From assembly GCA_964384675.1 (NCBI GenBank), contig CAYLNK010000003.1, positions 1 to 64,000 of the forward strand: a DNA stretch of 64,000 bases, written 5' to 3'. Shown in pieces: positions 18,917 through 26,571 of this stretch. Both the position numbers and the translations under genes were made by a program. Within the stretch, counting starts at the first letter, position 1; each line of letters begins with the position of its first letter. The DNA comes from CAYLNK01 sp964384675. GTDB lineage: Bacteria; Acidobacteriota; Thermoanaerobaculia; UBA5066. The notes beneath the pieces were generated by a model. It was given only the letters and a program-made list of their open reading frames with translations, searched no databases and was not told the origin of the DNA.

Positions 18917-19579
18917 TCAGAAAGCGAAGGTCAGACCTCCGGTGACCTCACCGCTCGTGTACCAGCGCCGATCGTCGTCCCGGTGGTACCCGTCGCAGTA
19001 GCGGCTCTCACGGCAGCGCTCGGAGTCGTCCACATAGGCGCTGCGAGCCCTCCCGTCGAACCGGAGGGCGACGTGCGGGTTGAAGAACACCTTGACGCCC
19101 GCGCCCAGGTTGGCCGAGAACCGGGTGTCGCTGTCGGTCTGAAGCTGGGGGACCGTGGCCTTGAAGGTCGTAGCGCCGGCGCCGATCGTGAAGTACGGGA
19201 TCACCTGGCGGCGTCCGAAGCTGAAGACGCCGTTCAGCTCGTACTGCTTCACGTCCAGCTCACCGAGCTTGCCGGTGGTGCCGAAGAGCCCGTTTCCCGA
19301 GTCCCGGATGTCGGCCTTCGCGGTGGCGAAGCTGGCCTCGATCCCGAGCCAACGGTTGACGTTCACCCCGAGCCGAAGACCGTACGTGCCGGCCGGCTTC
19401 ACGTCCACGTCCTCCGAGAAGATCGTGTTCGATCCCCGGTAGAGAGTCCCGCCGATGTAGGCGCCCCCGAACGGGGTGATCTCGACGGTCCCCGAGCGGT
19501 CCTGGGCCAGCGCGGCGCCGGCGGGCGCCAGGAGGGTCAGGGCAAGCAGGGCCAGGCGGGGGCGGATGGCTGAGCGCAT
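18917..19579 (-). CDS. Outer-membrane beta-barrel protein
   Basis: A 220-residue exported protein. A signal peptide ends at about residue 25 (GAALAQ), and alternating strands follow (VEITPFGGAYIGGTLY, GLRLGVNVNRWLGIEASF, VIPYFTIGAGATTFKA, ANLGAGVKVFFNPHVALRFD). It ends in Phe (GGLTFAF), the usual C-terminal signal for barrel assembly. Two Cys (CRESRYC) lie in a charged loop. It resembles small 8-strand barrels of the OmpA/OmpW kind; function is unknown. The Shine-Dalgarno GGAGGA follows a small GACGGC/GCCGTC hairpin. Confidence 0.82.
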   Translation of the reverse strand: MRSAIRPRLALLALTLLAPAGAALAQDRSGTVEITPFGGAYIGGTLYRGSNTIFSEDVDVKPAGTYGLRLGVNVNRWLGIEASFATAKADIRDSGNGLFGTTGKLGELDVKQYELNGVFSFGRRQVIPYFTIGAGATTFKATVPQLQTDSDTRFSANLGAGVKVFFNPHVALRFDGRARSAYVDDSERCRESRYCDGYHRDDDRRWYTSGEVTGGLTFAF

Positions 19580-19615
19580 ATGTCCTCCGACGGCATCGCC
19601 GTCCTCAAAAGTAGG

Positions 19616-19634
19616 CCTCCCGGTGCCCGGGAGG
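19616..19634 (-). terminator. Hairpin between NRAMP-like and barrel genes
   Basis: CCTCCCGG / CCGGGAGG with a 3-nt loop, about 70 nt downstream of the transporter stop on the minus strand. It could end that transcript before the barrel gene. Confidence 0.5.
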
Positions 19635-19703
19635 GGCGTGCTTCCCTTCGATGCAACCGGCGTTCCGCGCCCTGTTCCGTGACCTCCGTCACGGGTCGAC
19701 CGA

Positions 19704-20975
19704 TCAGGCCCGGACGGTGCCCGGGAAGATCGTCGTCACCACGAGCGCCAGGGTGAGCAGGATCATCACGGCGGAGGTCGTCCAGGCTACGAGGTTCCAG
19801 GCCCGCCCGTTGACGTGCTCTCCCATCAGCTCCGCCTTGTTCACGAGGAGGCACATGAAGATGAGGACGAACGGCAGGAGCAGCCCGTTCAGCACCTGCG
19901 AGGCGAAGAGGACGGGAAAGAGGGGCACTCCGGGGATCAGGATGATCCCCGCCCCGATCACGATCAGGAACGTGTAGAGGCCCAGGAACTGCGGGGCCTC
20001 CCGCCACGACTTGTCGACGCTCGCCTCGAAGCCGAGGCCGTCGCAGATCGAGTACGCCGTGGCGAGGGGCAGGATGGACGCCGCGAAGAGGGACGCGTTC
20101 GCGAGGCCGATCGCGAAGAGGACCTTGGCCGCCTCGCCGGCGAGCGGCTCGAGCGCGAGGGCGGCCTCCTCGGCGCCTGCGATCCTCATCCCCGCCGGGA
20201 ACAGCGTCGCCCCGCAGGCGACGATGATGAAAAACGCGATGACGTCGGTCATCACGCACCCCAGGATGACGTCCCAGCGGGAGAGGCGGTACTCCTCGGG
20301 TCCGATCCTCTTCTCCACGATCGACGATTGCAGGTAGAACTGCATCCAGGGCGCGATCGTCGTGCCGACGAGCCCGATCACCATCAGGAGCCAGGCGCTG
20401 CCCGGCACGACGCGCGGATGGAGCGTCTGGTGGAGGACGTCCTTCCAGACCGGCTTCGCCACGATCGCCGAGACGATGTACGTGAGGTAGATCGTGCAGG
20501 CGATCAGGAAGATCTTCTCGACGGTCTTGTAACGGCCCCGCACCACCATGGCCCAGACGACGAACGCTCCCGCCGGGACGCTGACCCAGCGCGGGACGCC
20601 GAGGATCTCCAGGGCCGCGGCCCACCCGGCGAACTCCGCCACGGTGTTGCCGAGGTCGGTCACCAGGAGCGCGAGCAGCAGGTAGAACGTGGCCCGCAGG
20701 CCGTAGTTCTCCCGGATCAGCTCGCCCAGCCCCTTTCCGGTGACCGCCCCCAGACGCGCCGCCATTTCCTGGACGACGATCAGCGCGATCGTGATCGGGA
20801 TCAGGGTCCAGAGGAGGCGATAGCCGAAGTGCGCGCCCGCCATCGAGTAGGTCGCGATACCGCCGGCGTCGTTGTCGACGTTCGCCGTGATGATCCCCGG
20901 TCCCAGGATCGCCAGGAAGCGGAGCGCCCCGGTGCGCAGGGACGTGCCCCGCCCGGCCGCCCGCGTGGCCGTCAC
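19704..20975 (-). CDS. Divergent NRAMP-family metal transporter
   Basis: A 423-residue membrane protein with about 11 hydrophobic segments and the NRAMP fold. Helix-1 reads NVDNDAGG (residues 32-39), where Mn/Fe transporters have DPGN. The helix-6 position reads APWMQ in place of the MPH motif. The metal site is therefore altered and Mn/Fe specificity should not be assumed; Mg2+ is one possibility, as in NRAMP-related Mg transporters. The start overlaps the PRC/MgtE_N/CBS gene by 4 nt, which suggests that gene regulates this transporter. Confidence 0.88.
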   Translation of the reverse strand: MTATRAAGRGTSLRTGALRFLAILGPGIITANVDNDAGGIATYSMAGAHFGYRLLWTLIPITIALIVVQEMAARLGAVTGKGLGELIRENYGLRATFYLLLALLVTDLGNTVAEFAGWAAALEILGVPRWVSVPAGAFVVWAMVVRGRYKTVEKIFLIACTIYLTYIVSAIVAKPVWKDVLHQTLHPRVVPGSAWLLMVIGLVGTTIAPWMQFYLQSSIVEKRIGPEEYRLSRWDVILGCVMTDVIAFFIIVACGATLFPAGMRIAGAEEAALALEPLAGEAAKVLFAIGLANASLFAASILPLATAYSICDGLGFEASVDKSWREAPQFLGLYTFLIVIGAGIILIPGVPLFPVLFASQVLNGLLLPFVLIFMCLLVNKAELMGEHVNGRAWNLVAWTTSAVMILLTLALVVTTIFPGTVRA

Positions 20976-22288
20976 CGGCGCCTCCGGCGACGGGCCCGCG
21001 CGTTCGGGTTGAGACGCTCGACCACGTCGTCGAGCGTGATGATCCCCACCAGGATCCCCTCGGGGTCCGTCACCGGAAGCGCCAGGAGGTCGTAGCGCGA
21101 CATCAGGTCACCGACCTCGTCGGCCGCCACGTCCGGGGTCACGCTCCGTATGGCGGTGGTCATGACTCCCTCGAGCGTCTCCTCGTCCGACGCCGCGAGG
21201 AGCTCCCTCACGGAGAGGACGCCGAGCAGCTTTCCGCGCTCGTCGACCACGTAGAGATAGACGAGGATCGCCTCCTCCTCCTGCCGCGCGACCGGCCGGA
21301 GCCGCCCGATCGCCTCGCCCACCGAGAGGCGGGGAGGGAACGTGACGTAGCCCGTACCCATCAGTCCGCCCGCCGTGTCGTCGTCGTGGACGAGGAGCTC
21401 CGTCACCTCGTCGGCGGCCTCCTTCTCCATCCGCTGGACGAGATCGCGCGCGTGGCCCCCCTCGAGGTCGCCGAGAACGTCGGCCGCTTCGTCCGCGGGC
21501 ATCTGCTCGAGGATCTCCGAGGCACGCGGGGCCGGCAGGTCCTCCAGGAGCTCGACCTGCAGCTCGGGCTCCAGCTCGTGCAGGGTCTCGGCGGCGGTCT
21601 CCGCGTCCAGCTTGGCGAACATCGCGGAGCGCTCCTTCGTGGAGACCTGGCTGATGATCTGAGCGATGTCCGCGGGGTGGAGCCGCGCGAGCTTCTCCTC
21701 CGGCAACGTCGTCTCGAGGCGATCCAGCTTCGGGTGGAGCGGCTGCATCGAGTCCCACGGGATGAGCCGCGGCGGGACCGAGGCGTCGGAGATCCGGCCC
21801 CCGCGAGGCGTCAGCACCGAGCCGAAGACCCGTCGGAGGATGCCTCGCACGCCGACGTCCGCCGCGGTCAGCACCAGGTCCCCGGACAGGATGTCGAGCT
21901 TCAGGTCGTTCACCCTCACGACCTTGACGCCGTTGATGTCGACGATCTGCTTGTCCAGGAGGTGGCGCGCCAGGAAGACCTCGTCCTCCGCCGGCGGCCG
22001 ATGCAGGAGGTCCTCCCGGGCCAGGCGGGTCCGGACGGCGCCGCGCTGGAAGATCGCGACGTCCTCCCAGGGCAGCACGAAGTCCCCCGACCGGTCGCGC
22101 AGAACGAGGCCCGAGACGCGCGGGAACGGGGTCCGCTCGGAGGTCGCGACCACCAGATCGTGGATCTTCCCGACGTGACGTCGGGCCACGTCGAGGACCG
22201 GCTCGCCCAGGAACTCCGAGAGGAAGAAGCCGTCGTGGAGCGGCTGAGCGGCGCCGGAACCGGTCGCGTGGTGCTTCGGCTCCGTCAC
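20972..22288 (-). CDS. PRC-barrel / MgtE N-domain / CBS-pair protein
   Basis: A 438-residue soluble protein. The start is GTG 22288, behind GAGGAGAA. Residues about 15-170 hold PRC-barrel-like segments (VGKIHDLVV, DINGVKVVRVNDLKLD). Residues about 200-310 form an MgtE N-like superhelix (LHPADIAQIISQ, LPAPRASEILEQMPADEAAD). Two CBS motifs follow (to about 430). The C-terminus is Arg-rich. There is no membrane channel: it is an MgtE-like Mg2+ sensor without its pore, encoded directly before the NRAMP-like transporter. It probably gates or regulates that transporter. Confidence 0.87.
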   Translation of the reverse strand: MTEPKHHATGSGAAQPLHDGFFLSEFLGEPVLDVARRHVGKIHDLVVATSERTPFPRVSGLVLRDRSGDFVLPWEDVAIFQRGAVRTRLAREDLLHRPPAEDEVFLARHLLDKQIVDINGVKVVRVNDLKLDILSGDLVLTAADVGVRGILRRVFGSVLTPRGGRISDASVPPRLIPWDSMQPLHPKLDRLETTLPEEKLARLHPADIAQIISQVSTKERSAMFAKLDAETAAETLHELEPELQVELLEDLPAPRASEILEQMPADEAADVLGDLEGGHARDLVQRMEKEAADEVTELLVHDDDTAGGLMGTGYVTFPPRLSVGEAIGRLRPVARQEEEAILVYLYVVDERGKLLGVLSVRELLAASDEETLEGVMTTAIRSVTPDVAADEVGDLMSRYDLLALPVTDPEGILVGIITLDDVVERLNPNARARRRRRR

Positions 22289-22450
22289 CTCGCGATTCTC
22301 CTCGAAACGGAGCCGGCGTCGACCGGTACGGGGAGCCGGAGCGAGGCCGGGGTAATCTCCTGCGGTGCCGACCGGCCTTCCGCAGGACGCTCCGCTCCTG
22401 GCCGTCACGCGTGGCGCGCGCGTCGAGTCGGTCCTTCGGGGCTCGGTTCC

Positions 22451-22915
22451 ATGAGGGTCGTGCGCGTCGGCAAAGGGGCGCAGGGCCTGCTCCTCGCCGT
22501 CCACACGGTCCTGGTGCTCGTGCTCACGCTCCTCGTCCAGGGGGGGCACGGTGTCCGGACGAACCTGGAGCCCTTCGCGGACATCCGGCGTCTGGTGGAG
22601 CGGGCGAGCCGGGGCGAGGTCTTCACGAACGGGTTCGTCTACGCGCTGGTGGGGATCGCCGGCAACCTCGCGGTCTTCGCGATCTGGGGGTTCCTCGCCT
22701 GGAAGTTCCTGGACTCGGCCGAGCGGCACCCCCTGCGGAGCCACCTCGACGCAATCCTGGCCGGTGCGCTCTTCTCGACCGGGATCGAGCTCGTCCAGCT
22801 GTTCCTGCCCACGCGCGCGGCGGACGTGAACGACATCTTCTGGAATTCGCTGGGCGCCGTGGTGGGGTCGCTCCTGGCGCACCTCGACCGGAACTTGCGC
22901 TGGGAGTGGGAGTAG
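22451..22915 (+). CDS. VanZ-family membrane protein
   Basis: A 154-residue protein with four hydrophobic segments. The VanZ pattern is in STGIELVQLFLPTRAADVND followed by IFWNSLGAVVGSLLA. The family is named for a teicoplanin-resistance gene, but most members are of unknown function, so resistance should not be inferred. The start ATG 22451 has no clear Shine-Dalgarno. Its 3' end lies 25 nt before tRNA-Leu. Confidence 0.82.
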   Translation: MRVVRVGKGAQGLLLAVHTVLVLVLTLLVQGGHGVRTNLEPFADIRRLVERASRGEVFTNGFVYALVGIAGNLAVFAIWGFLAWKFLDSAERHPLRSHLDAILAGALFSTGIELVQLFLPTRAADVNDIFWNSLGAVVGSLLAHLDRNLRWEWE

Positions 22916-22925
22916 GCGGCGGGCC

Positions 22926-22931
22926 CTACAA
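22926..22931 (+). promoter_or_regulatory. -10 box of tRNA-Leu
   Basis: TACAAT ends 9 nt before the first base of the tRNA, as expected for a start a few bases upstream of the mature 5' end. A well-spaced -35 is not obvious; the region is a typical site for CarD-assisted initiation, and carD lies just downstream. Confidence 0.5.
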
Positions 22932-22940
22932 TCGGCTTGG

Positions 22941-23028
22941 GCCGGAGTGGCGGAACGGTAGACGCAGGGGACTCAAAATCCCCCGTGGGTCACCCCACGT
23001 GAGGGTTCGATTCCCTCCTCCGGCACCA
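22941..23028 (+). tRNA. tRNA-Leu (CAA)
   Basis: The acceptor strands GCCGGAG and CTCCGGC pair fully, with discriminator A and an encoded CCA (23026-23028). The anticodon stem GGGGA/TCCCC frames the loop CTCAAAA, giving anticodon CAA, which reads UUG. A long variable arm (CGTGGG/CCCACG) identifies a class II tRNA. GGTTCGATTCC is the T loop. Confidence 0.95.
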
Positions 23029-23071
23029 TTTGACGTTCGAGCCGCGGCGAGGAAACCGGATTCCATGCCAA

Positions 23072-23100
23072 TTGACCCGGAGCGGCTTCTCCCGTAGACT
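23072..23100 (+). promoter_or_regulatory. Sigma-70-type promoter of carD
   Basis: TTGACC (23072-23077), a 17-nt spacer, then TAGACT (23095-23100). The carD start is at 23135 with GAGGAGG between, so the leader is about 28 nt. Confidence 0.65.
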
Positions 23101-23134
23101 TCTCGGCCCCCGAACCCGTCGAGGAGGCACGCCC

Positions 23135-23653
23135 GTGGGATTCAAAATCGGCGATAAGCTCGTCTATCCGAATCACGGCGTGGGCGTCGTGGAGACCATT
23201 CAGGAATCCCTGCTGGATGGCTCCCCCTCCCCGTGCTACCAGCTTCGGCTGATCGGGAACAACTCCCGTGTGATGGTGCCCGTCACGAACTCCGACCGCG
23301 TGGGGCTCCGGCCCCTCACCCGTCGGACTGAGGTCGGCTCGGTCTTCCGGGTCCTCGAGGACGGCAGCTTCGCCTCCTCGACCGACTGGAAGGGGCGCTA
23401 CAAGCAGAACCTGGACAAGATGCGCTCGGGCCGCCTGACCGAGATCGCCGACGTCCTCAAGAACCTGAGCTGGGTCCAGAAGCAGAAGGCGCTCTCCTTC
23501 CGCGAGAAGAAGATGTACGAGCGGGCCCGGTACCTGATCGTTTCCGAGATCGCCCAGATCAACGGGCTCTCCGAGCTCGACGTGGAACGTGAGGTCGAGA
23601 AGGCGCTCGACCGCTCGATCACCCGACGGAAGAGCTCGCCCCGCGATCATTGA
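23135..23653 (+). CDS. carD: CarD-family transcription regulator
   Basis: A 172-residue RNA polymerase-binding protein. The start is GTG 23135 (MGFKIGDKLVYPNHGVGVV) after GAGGAGG; an upstream TTG at 23030 would add unrelated residues from the tRNA-flank region. The N-terminal Tudor-like RNAP-interaction domain (about residues 1-60) is followed by a helical DNA-binding domain (WKGRYKQNLDKMRSGRLTEI, then LSFREKKMYERAR). CarD stabilises open complexes at promoters, notably rRNA and tRNA. Confidence 0.92.
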   Translation: MGFKIGDKLVYPNHGVGVVETIQESLLDGSPSPCYQLRLIGNNSRVMVPVTNSDRVGLRPLTRRTEVGSVFRVLEDGSFASSTDWKGRYKQNLDKMRSGRLTEIADVLKNLSWVQKQKALSFREKKMYERARYLIVSEIAQINGLSELDVEREVEKALDRSITRRKSSPRDH

Positions 23654-23712
23654 CCGGGGGCGGCTCCCGTCGCGCCACGACGGCGCGGCGGTCAGAGCCG
23701 TATAGTCCGGGC

Positions 23713-24468
23713 ATGGTGCGACGCGTCCTGATCGTCGGGCTGCTCCTCCTCGGCACCCTCGAGACCTCCGCCGCCGGGCCGCGGAGCGACGCGGCCGCCC
23801 TCGATGCCCTCACGACCGCCCTGGAGACGGAGAAGCGGGCCCTCGGCTACGCCGCGGACGAGCTGGAGCGCGCGACGTTCCGGATGTCGCGGGCGGAGTC
23901 GGCGGTGAGCGAGGCCCATTCCCGGCTGCTCCAGCTCGCCAAGGACGGCGGGGACCGCGCGGCCGTGCAGGAGGCTGAGGAGGCGATCGCCGAGGCCGAG
24001 TCGCGGCTCCGCCAGCAGCAGGAGCGGCGCCGCGCCCTCTCGACCCGCGTCGGCGACCGCCTGCGGCAGATCGCGGTCCTGCGGGAGGAGATCGCCCGCT
24101 ACCGGACGGCCCTGCGGGGCGTCGACCCGGTCTCCGGGCGTTGGGAGGTCTCCATCAACCCCGGCTCCCAGAAGGGGATCTACCGGCTGGTGCTCGACGG
24201 GACGATCGTGTCCGGGGATTACACTCTCAGCGGCGGCTTCCGCGGCTCGCTGCGCGGGACCTACGTCGGGGACAAGGTGACCTTGCAGCGGATCGATTCC
24301 GAGCGAGGGCTCGACGCGACGTTCTACGGAAAGGTCGTGGCGTCCCCGAAGAAGATCATCGGAACCTGGGAGGCGACGGCGATCGCCCCCGCGATCGGGC
24401 CGACGGCCGGCACCTGGGCCGCGCTTCCGGCGCCGGACCGCAACGACGAGGACGGAGACAGACCATGA
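23713..24468 (+). CDS. Exported coiled-coil / lipocalin-like protein, unknown function
   Basis: A 251-residue protein. A signal peptide (about residues 1-20) is followed by a long helical coiled coil (about 25-135, rich in Ala, Glu and Arg). A beta domain follows from residue 140: GRWEVSINPGSQKGIYRLVL, SGDYTLSGGFRGSLRGTY and KIIGTWEATA. The G-x-W plus repeated gly-rich strands look like a small lipocalin-type barrel. A similar pattern occurs in the TlpA-like protein at 26572. TATAGT ends 6 nt before ATG and there is no Shine-Dalgarno, so a leaderless mRNA is likely. It overlaps the next gene by 4 nt. Confidence 0.72.
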   Translation: MVRRVLIVGLLLLGTLETSAAGPRSDAAALDALTTALETEKRALGYAADELERATFRMSRAESAVSEAHSRLLQLAKDGGDRAAVQEAEEAIAEAESRLRQQQERRRALSTRVGDRLRQIAVLREEIARYRTALRGVDPVSGRWEVSINPGSQKGIYRLVLDGTIVSGDYTLSGGFRGSLRGTYVGDKVTLQRIDSERGLDATFYGKVVASPKKIIGTWEATAIAPAIGPTAGTWAALPAPDRNDEDGDRP

Positions 24469-25199
24469 GCACGACCACCGACTCCGAGGAGGACCACCTC
24501 CCGTCCGCGACGCCCGCAGCGGCGGAGCGCAGCGCCGCGAAGCGGTCCGCCGGCTCCGCGGGTCCCGGCTCGTACCGCTGGGGCGACCGCGCCCTGTTCG
24601 CCGCGGCGGGGCTCCTTCTGGGCTTCGCAGGCGCGTACGTCTACCTCGAGAAGGCCCCGGCAACACCGGCGGCGTCGCTCGACCCGCACGCGGGGCTGTC
24701 CGGGGTCGGGCCCGGCGCGGCCCGGGACATCCCCGGCTCCGGGGGCGGGGCGCCCGCGATCTCGCAGGCGGCTCAGGCCGCCAGGGCCCAGCTCCAGAAC
24801 CTCCAGGAGCAGGTCGAGGCGACGCCGGACGATCCGGACCTCCTGATACGGCTCGGCAACACCGCCTACGACGCCGAGGAGTTCAAGATCGCGATCGACG
24901 CCTACGAGAAGGCGCTCAAGAAGCGCCCGAACGACGTGAACGTGCTGACCGATACGGGCGTCTCGTACCGGAACCTGGGCGACTCCGACCGTGCCCTGTC
25001 GTTCTTCGATCGCGCGCTCGCGGTCGACCCGAAGCACTGGCCGGCACGCTTCAACCAGGCGATCGTCCTGGGCCTCGACAAGGGCGATGTGCCGCGCGCG
25101 AAGGAGGTCCTGGCCGTGCTCAAGAAGGAGCACCCGGAGATCCCGTCGCTCGACAAGCTCGGGCAGGCGCTGGAGGAGCGGGCCAAAGGCTCGAAGTGA
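24465..25199 (+). CDS. Membrane-anchored TPR protein
   Basis: A 244-residue protein. A cytoplasmic N-terminus of about 45 residues is followed by one transmembrane helix (about 46-62, LFAAAGLLLGFAGAYVYL). A Gly/Pro/Ala linker and about three TPR units follow (LIRLGNTAYDAEEFKIAIDA, VLTDTGVSYRNLGDSDRALS, then a third ending EERAKGSK). ATG 24465 overlaps the previous stop and the end overlaps rarA by 4 nt. TPR proteins of this form often hold cytochrome-maturation or envelope complexes; nothing here fixes the role. Confidence 0.8.
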   Translation: MSTTTDSEEDHLPSATPAAAERSAAKRSAGSAGPGSYRWGDRALFAAAGLLLGFAGAYVYLEKAPATPAASLDPHAGLSGVGPGAARDIPGSGGGAPAISQAAQAARAQLQNLQEQVEATPDDPDLLIRLGNTAYDAEEFKIAIDAYEKALKKRPNDVNVLTDTGVSYRNLGDSDRALSFFDRALAVDPKHWPARFNQAIVLGLDKGDVPRAKEVLAVLKKEHPEIPSLDKLGQALEERAKGSK

Positions 25200-26563
25200 C
25201 CGGACGGAGCGGCGACCTCTTCGCCGACGACTCCCCGTTGGCGGAGCGTCCGGCCAGGGACGCCGCCCCGCCGGCCGGGGCGCCTCTCGCGGAGCGGATG
25301 AGGCCCCGCGATCTCGACGAGGTCGCGGGGAACGCCGTCCGCCCCGGCTCCTTCCTCCGGAAGGCGATCGACGCCGATCGCGTCCCGTCGCTCATCTTCT
25401 GGGGTCCGCCCGGATCCGGGAAGACGACCCTGGCACGGCTGATCGCCACCCGGACCCGGGCCGCGTTCGTCTCGTTCTCGGCCGTCGTCTCCGGCGTGAA
25501 GGAGATCAAGGCCGTGATGGAAGACGCCGGCCGCGCGCAGGGCCGGGGGATGAAGACGCTCCTCTTCGTGGACGAGATCCACCGCTTCAACCGGGCCCAG
25601 CAGGACGCGTTCCTCCCGTACGTCGAGTCGGGGGCGATCGTCCTGGTGGGCGCCACGACCGAGAACCCGTCGTTCGAGCTGAACGGCGCGCTCCTGTCGC
25701 GGCTTCGCGTCGTGACGCTGGCCGCGCTGACGGTGGCGGAGCTGGAGGGGGTCCTGCGGCGGGCCTTGGCCGACGAGCGCGGCCTCGCCGGCCGTGTGGA
25801 TGCGGACGAAGACGCGCTCGGCTGGCTGGCCCGTTTCGCGGACGGGGACGCGCGACGCGCGCTGACGGCGCTCGAGAACGTCTCCCTCGAGATCGGCGCG
25901 GGCCGGATCACGGTGCCGCTCCTCGAGGAGCTCTTCACCCGGAAGGTGCTCCTCTACGACAAGTCCGGCGAGGAGCACTTCAACCTGATCTCGGCGCTCC
26001 ACAAGTCGTTGCGCGATTCGGACGTGGACGCGTCGCTCTACTGGCTCGCCCGGATGCTGGAGGGGGGAGAGGACCCGCTCTACGTCGCGCGGCGCCTCGT
26101 TCGCTTCGCCTCCGAGGACGTCGGCCTGGCCGACCCCGAGGCGCTCCGTGTGGCGCTCTCGGGGCGCGACGCGGTCCACTTTCTCGGCCTCCCGGAGGGT
26201 GCCCTCGCCCTGGCCCAGGCCGCGGTCTACCTGGCGCTCTCACCGAAATCGAACTCCCTGTACGTCGGCTACGCGGAGGCGGTGGCCGACATCCAGTCGA
26301 TGCCGAACGAGCCGCCGCCGCTCGCCATCCGGAACGCGCCGACACGGCTCATGAAAGAGGCGGGCTATGGCGCCGGCTACCGCTACGCTCACGACACGGC
26401 CGAGAAGACGGCCGGGCTCACCTGCCTTCCCGACGCCCTGGCCGGGCGCCGCTACTACCGGCCTTCGGGCGAGGGACGCGAGCGCGAGCTGAAGGGGCGG
26501 GCCGAGGCGATCCACCGGCTCCGCGAGGAGCTGCGGAAGAAAACCGTGCCGCCGGGGCGTTAG
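25196..26563 (+). CDS. rarA: Replication-associated recombination protein A
   Basis: A 455-residue AAA+ ATPase (RarA/MgsA) that acts at stalled replication forks. Walker A is GPPGSGKTT (about residues 69-77) and Walker B is LLFVDEIHRFNRAQQDAFLP. The sensor segment is GATTENPSFELNGALLSR. The C-terminal tetramerisation region carries SPKSNSLYVG. The start is GTG, overlapping the TPR gene. It ends 8 nt before the TlpA-like gene. Confidence 0.95.
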   Translation: MTGRSGDLFADDSPLAERPARDAAPPAGAPLAERMRPRDLDEVAGNAVRPGSFLRKAIDADRVPSLIFWGPPGSGKTTLARLIATRTRAAFVSFSAVVSGVKEIKAVMEDAGRAQGRGMKTLLFVDEIHRFNRAQQDAFLPYVESGAIVLVGATTENPSFELNGALLSRLRVVTLAALTVAELEGVLRRALADERGLAGRVDADEDALGWLARFADGDARRALTALENVSLEIGAGRITVPLLEELFTRKVLLYDKSGEEHFNLISALHKSLRDSDVDASLYWLARMLEGGEDPLYVARRLVRFASEDVGLADPEALRVALSGRDAVHFLGLPEGALALAQAAVYLALSPKSNSLYVGYAEAVADIQSMPNEPPPLAIRNAPTRLMKEAGYGAGYRYAHDTAEKTAGLTCLPDALAGRRYYRPSGEGRERELKGRAEAIHRLREELRKKTVPPGR

Positions 26564-26571
26564 TCTGGAGC

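Noticed and set aside
20972..22882. A 636-residue version of the PRC/MgtE_N/CBS protein starting at 22882
   Set aside because: The first 198 residues are antisense to VanZ and low complexity. GTG 22288 has a good Shine-Dalgarno and starts the recognisable domains.
22451..22915. VanZ protein as an antibiotic-resistance gene
   Set aside because: Only the family matches. No other van genes or cell-wall resistance genes are near.
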